Source: Candidatus Tenderia sp.
GTDB taxonomy: Bacteria; Pseudomonadota; Gammaproteobacteria; Tenderiales; Tenderiaceae
NCBI GenBank assembly: GCA_030148045.1
Contig: JASBUE010000022.1
Coordinates: 1 to 5,684 of the forward strand
Reading direction: 5' to 3'
DNA length: 5,684 bases
Below, in pieces: positions 4,363 through 5,684 of this stretch (within the stretch, counting starts at the first letter, position 1; the number at the start of each line of letters is the position of its first letter). The notes beneath the pieces are model-generated. The model saw nothing but the letters and a program-made list of their open reading frames with translations. It did no database searches and was not told the origin of the DNA. The translations under genes were made by a program, and so were the position numbers.

Positions 4363-5004
4363 TCAGCTCTCGCCTTCGGCGGCTTCGCCACCTTCCTCGG
4401 CCGCTTCGCTGTCTTCGTCGGCGCCGCCACGGCGGGCATGGATCGAGACCACCGGCAGGTCGTGGCCTTCGCCGCGCCCCAGCTCCACCAGCGTACCGCT
4501 TTCGGGCAGTTTGAGATCGGTCAGGTGCACGGATTCACCGACGTTCAGCGACGAGATATCCACTTCGATAAACTCGGGCAGATGGCGCGGCAACACTTCC
4601 AGCTCCACTTTGATCATTTCGTGGTTGACCATGCCGCCGCCGGTCTTGACGCCGGGGGCGATGTCCTCGCCGATGAAGTGCAATGGCACGTGGACGCGGA
4701 TCGGCTGGTTCTCGTTCACGCGCTGGAAATCCATGTGCATGATCACCGGCTTGGCCGGATGCCGCTGCATGTCGCGCAACACCGCCTTGGTCGCCTTGCC
4801 GTCGACGTTGACGGTGAGAATGTGCGAATAAAAGGCTTCGTGATCCAGACGCTTCAACAGTTCGCTGTGGATCAGCGAAATGCTCTGCGGATCCTCGCCG
4901 CCGCCATACATGATGGCGGGTACCTTGCCGTCACGACGCAGGCGGCGGCTCGCACCTTTCCCCATGTCTGAGCGTGACTCGGCTTCGAGTTCAAAAATAG
5001 ACAT
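4363..5004 (-). CDS. rplY: 50S ribosomal protein L25 with CTC/TL5-type C-terminal domain
   Basis: 213 residues from the second of two adjacent ATG codons. The N-terminal L25 domain (about 1-93) includes the 5S rRNA-binding signature MGKGASRRLRRDGKVPAIMY and the closing HMDFQRV. Residues about 100-190 form the CTC-type beta domain (VPLHFIGEDIAPGV, then LPEFIEVDISSL). The tail (about 193-213) is rich in Glu, Ala and Gly, an acidic tail common in long L25 proteins. The long form is usual in pseudomonads and many other bacteria; E. coli has only the short domain. GGAG at 5015-5012 is seven bases from the second ATG (5004-5002) and only four from the first (5007-5005). The second also aligns best with the Pseudomonas N-terminus. 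Stop TGA at 4365-4363. Confidence 0.96.
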   Translation of the reverse strand: MSIFELEAESRSDMGKGASRRLRRDGKVPAIMYGGGEDPQSISLIHSELLKRLDHEAFYSHILTVNVDGKATKAVLRDMQRHPAKPVIMHMDFQRVNENQPIRVHVPLHFIGEDIAPGVKTGGGMVNHEMIKVELEVLPRHLPEFIEVDISSLNVGESVHLTDLKLPESGTLVELGRGEGHDLPVVSIHARRGGADEDSEAAEEGGEAAEGES

Positions 5005-5057
5005 CATTTGTCTCCAGTAAAGTTACTACACTCCCCCGCGACCAGGGGAGACCAGGG
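5005..5057 (-). other. prs-rplY intergenic gap with a hairpin
   Basis: About 50 bases separate the prs stop from rplY. CTCCCC (5031-5036) and GGGGAG (5045-5050) make a 6-bp GC-rich stem with an 8-base loop, not followed by a T-run on the minus strand. It is unlikely to be a full intrinsic terminator. It may modulate read-through or protect an mRNA end. The rplY ribosome binding site lies at 5015-5012. No separate promoter was recognised. Confidence 0.4.
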
Positions 5058-5684
5058 TCAGTCCATGAACATGGAACTGACCGATTCCTCATTGCTGATG
5101 CGACGGATCGCCTCAGCCAGCATTTCGGCCACGCTCAGCTGACGGATGCGGGTACAGCCCTGCGCATCCGGACGCAGCGGGATGGTGTCGGTGACCACCA
5201 GCTCGTCGAGGTCGGAGCCGCGGATGTTCTCGATCGCCTTTCCCGACAACACCGGGTGCGTGCAGTACGCCAGCACGCGCTGCGCGCCGTGCTGCTTGAG
5301 CGCCTTGGCGGCCTGGCACAAGGTGCCGGCGGTATCCACCAGGTCGTCGATCAGCACGCAGCTGCGGTTTTCCACCTCGCCGATGATGTGCATCACCTTG
5401 GCCACATTGGCCTTGGGGCGGCGCTTGTCGATGATGGCAAGCTCGGCGTCGTCCAGCCGCTTGGCCATGGCGCGCGCCCTGACCACGCCGCCGACGTCCG
5501 GCGAGACCACCATCAGGTTCGGGTACTTCTGCCGCCACACGTAGCCCAGCAAAATGGGCGAGGCGTAGACGTTGTCCACCGGCACGTCGAAAAAACCCTG
5601 GATCTGTTCCGAGTGCAGATCGACGGTCAACACACGGCTGGCGCCGACATCGCCGATCATCTTCGCCACCACCTTGGCGGTGAT
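5058..5684 (-). CDS. prs: Ribose-phosphate diphosphokinase (PRPP synthetase), N-terminus cut by window edge
   Basis: 208 residues of the C-terminal part are visible; roughly 105 N-terminal residues lie beyond the right edge. The frame runs open to 5684, so the GTG at 5672-5670 is an internal valine, not a start. The enzyme makes PRPP from ribose 5-phosphate and ATP for purine, pyrimidine, His, Trp and NAD synthesis. Motifs seen: VLTVDLHSEQIQGFFDVPVD with the catalytic-region His, VVSPDVGGVVRARAMAKRL, the flexible-loop IIDKRRPKANV, and the PRPP-binding loop VLIDDLVDTAGTL. The C-terminus MLAEAIRRISNEESVSSMF matches E. coli Prs closely. TGA at 5060-5058. Placement before rplY-pth-ychF is the conserved gammaproteobacterial order, and co-transcription with rplY is possible. 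Confidence 0.97.
   Translation of the reverse strand: MTAKVVAKMIGDVGASRVLTVDLHSEQIQGFFDVPVDNVYASPILLGYVWRQKYPNLMVVSPDVGGVVRARAMAKRLDDAELAIIDKRRPKANVAKVMHIIGEVENRSCVLIDDLVDTAGTLCQAAKALKQHGAQRVLAYCTHPVLSGKAIENIRGSDLDELVVTDTIPLRPDAQGCTRIRQLSVAEMLAEAIRRISNEESVSSMFMD

Noticed and set aside
4252..4971. Plus-strand open frame opposite rplY and the pth start
   Set aside because: Antisense to two confident genes, His/Asp/Val-rich without any recognisable domain; explained by codon bias on the opposite strand.
5031..5050. Intrinsic terminator between prs and rplY
   Set aside because: The 6-bp GC stem is real but no T-run follows it on the minus strand.

Overview
The window joins a conserved gammaproteobacterial housekeeping block (about 2514-5684) to an accessory region (1-2510). 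All confident genes except the transposase fragment at the left edge lie on the minus strand. The order prs, rplY, pth, ychF, tRNA-Met is the arrangement known from pseudomonads and related Gammaproteobacteria. The high GC of this block fits a GC-rich, free-living gammaproteobacterium, but the genus cannot be read from the window.

Housekeeping block, in transcription order (right to left): the C-terminal two thirds of ribose-phosphate diphosphokinase (prs, cut by the window edge), 50S ribosomal protein L25 with the CTC-type C-terminal domain (rplY), peptidyl-tRNA hydrolase (pth) and the ATPase YchF. Next comes an elongator tRNA-Met gene with a near-consensus sigma70 promoter that begins 2 bases after the ychF stop. 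The rplY-pth and pth-ychF gaps are only 11 and 8 bases, so rplY-pth-ychF is probably one operon, perhaps including prs. The products serve nucleotide precursor supply (PRPP), the ribosome (L25 binds 5S rRNA), rescue of peptidyl-tRNA, and a ribosome-associated ATPase.

The accessory region starts right at the tRNA 3' end and is visibly more AT-rich and gene-poor. It holds: (i) a divergent CsrA/RsmA paralogue whose canonical ATG appears to be ATA and which has a 10-residue insertion near its N-terminus; (ii) an overlapping small protein with one N-terminal membrane segment; (iii) about 400 bases with no intact gene and possible decayed coding sequence; (iv) a complete HigB/HigA-type toxin-antitoxin pair, toxin first; (v) about 325 bases with inverted repeats and a short ORF that runs into an IS end; (vi) the right end of an IS3-family element whose last 75 bases are perfectly duplicated in tandem. 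This content beside a tRNA 3' end looks like a decaying integrative island or mobile-gene hotspot. No integrase and no second attachment site are visible, so the island reading is inference.

The most interesting part is the CsrA paralogue coupled to a membrane-anchored protein next to the tRNA. No wholly new system can be demonstrated from this sequence alone.
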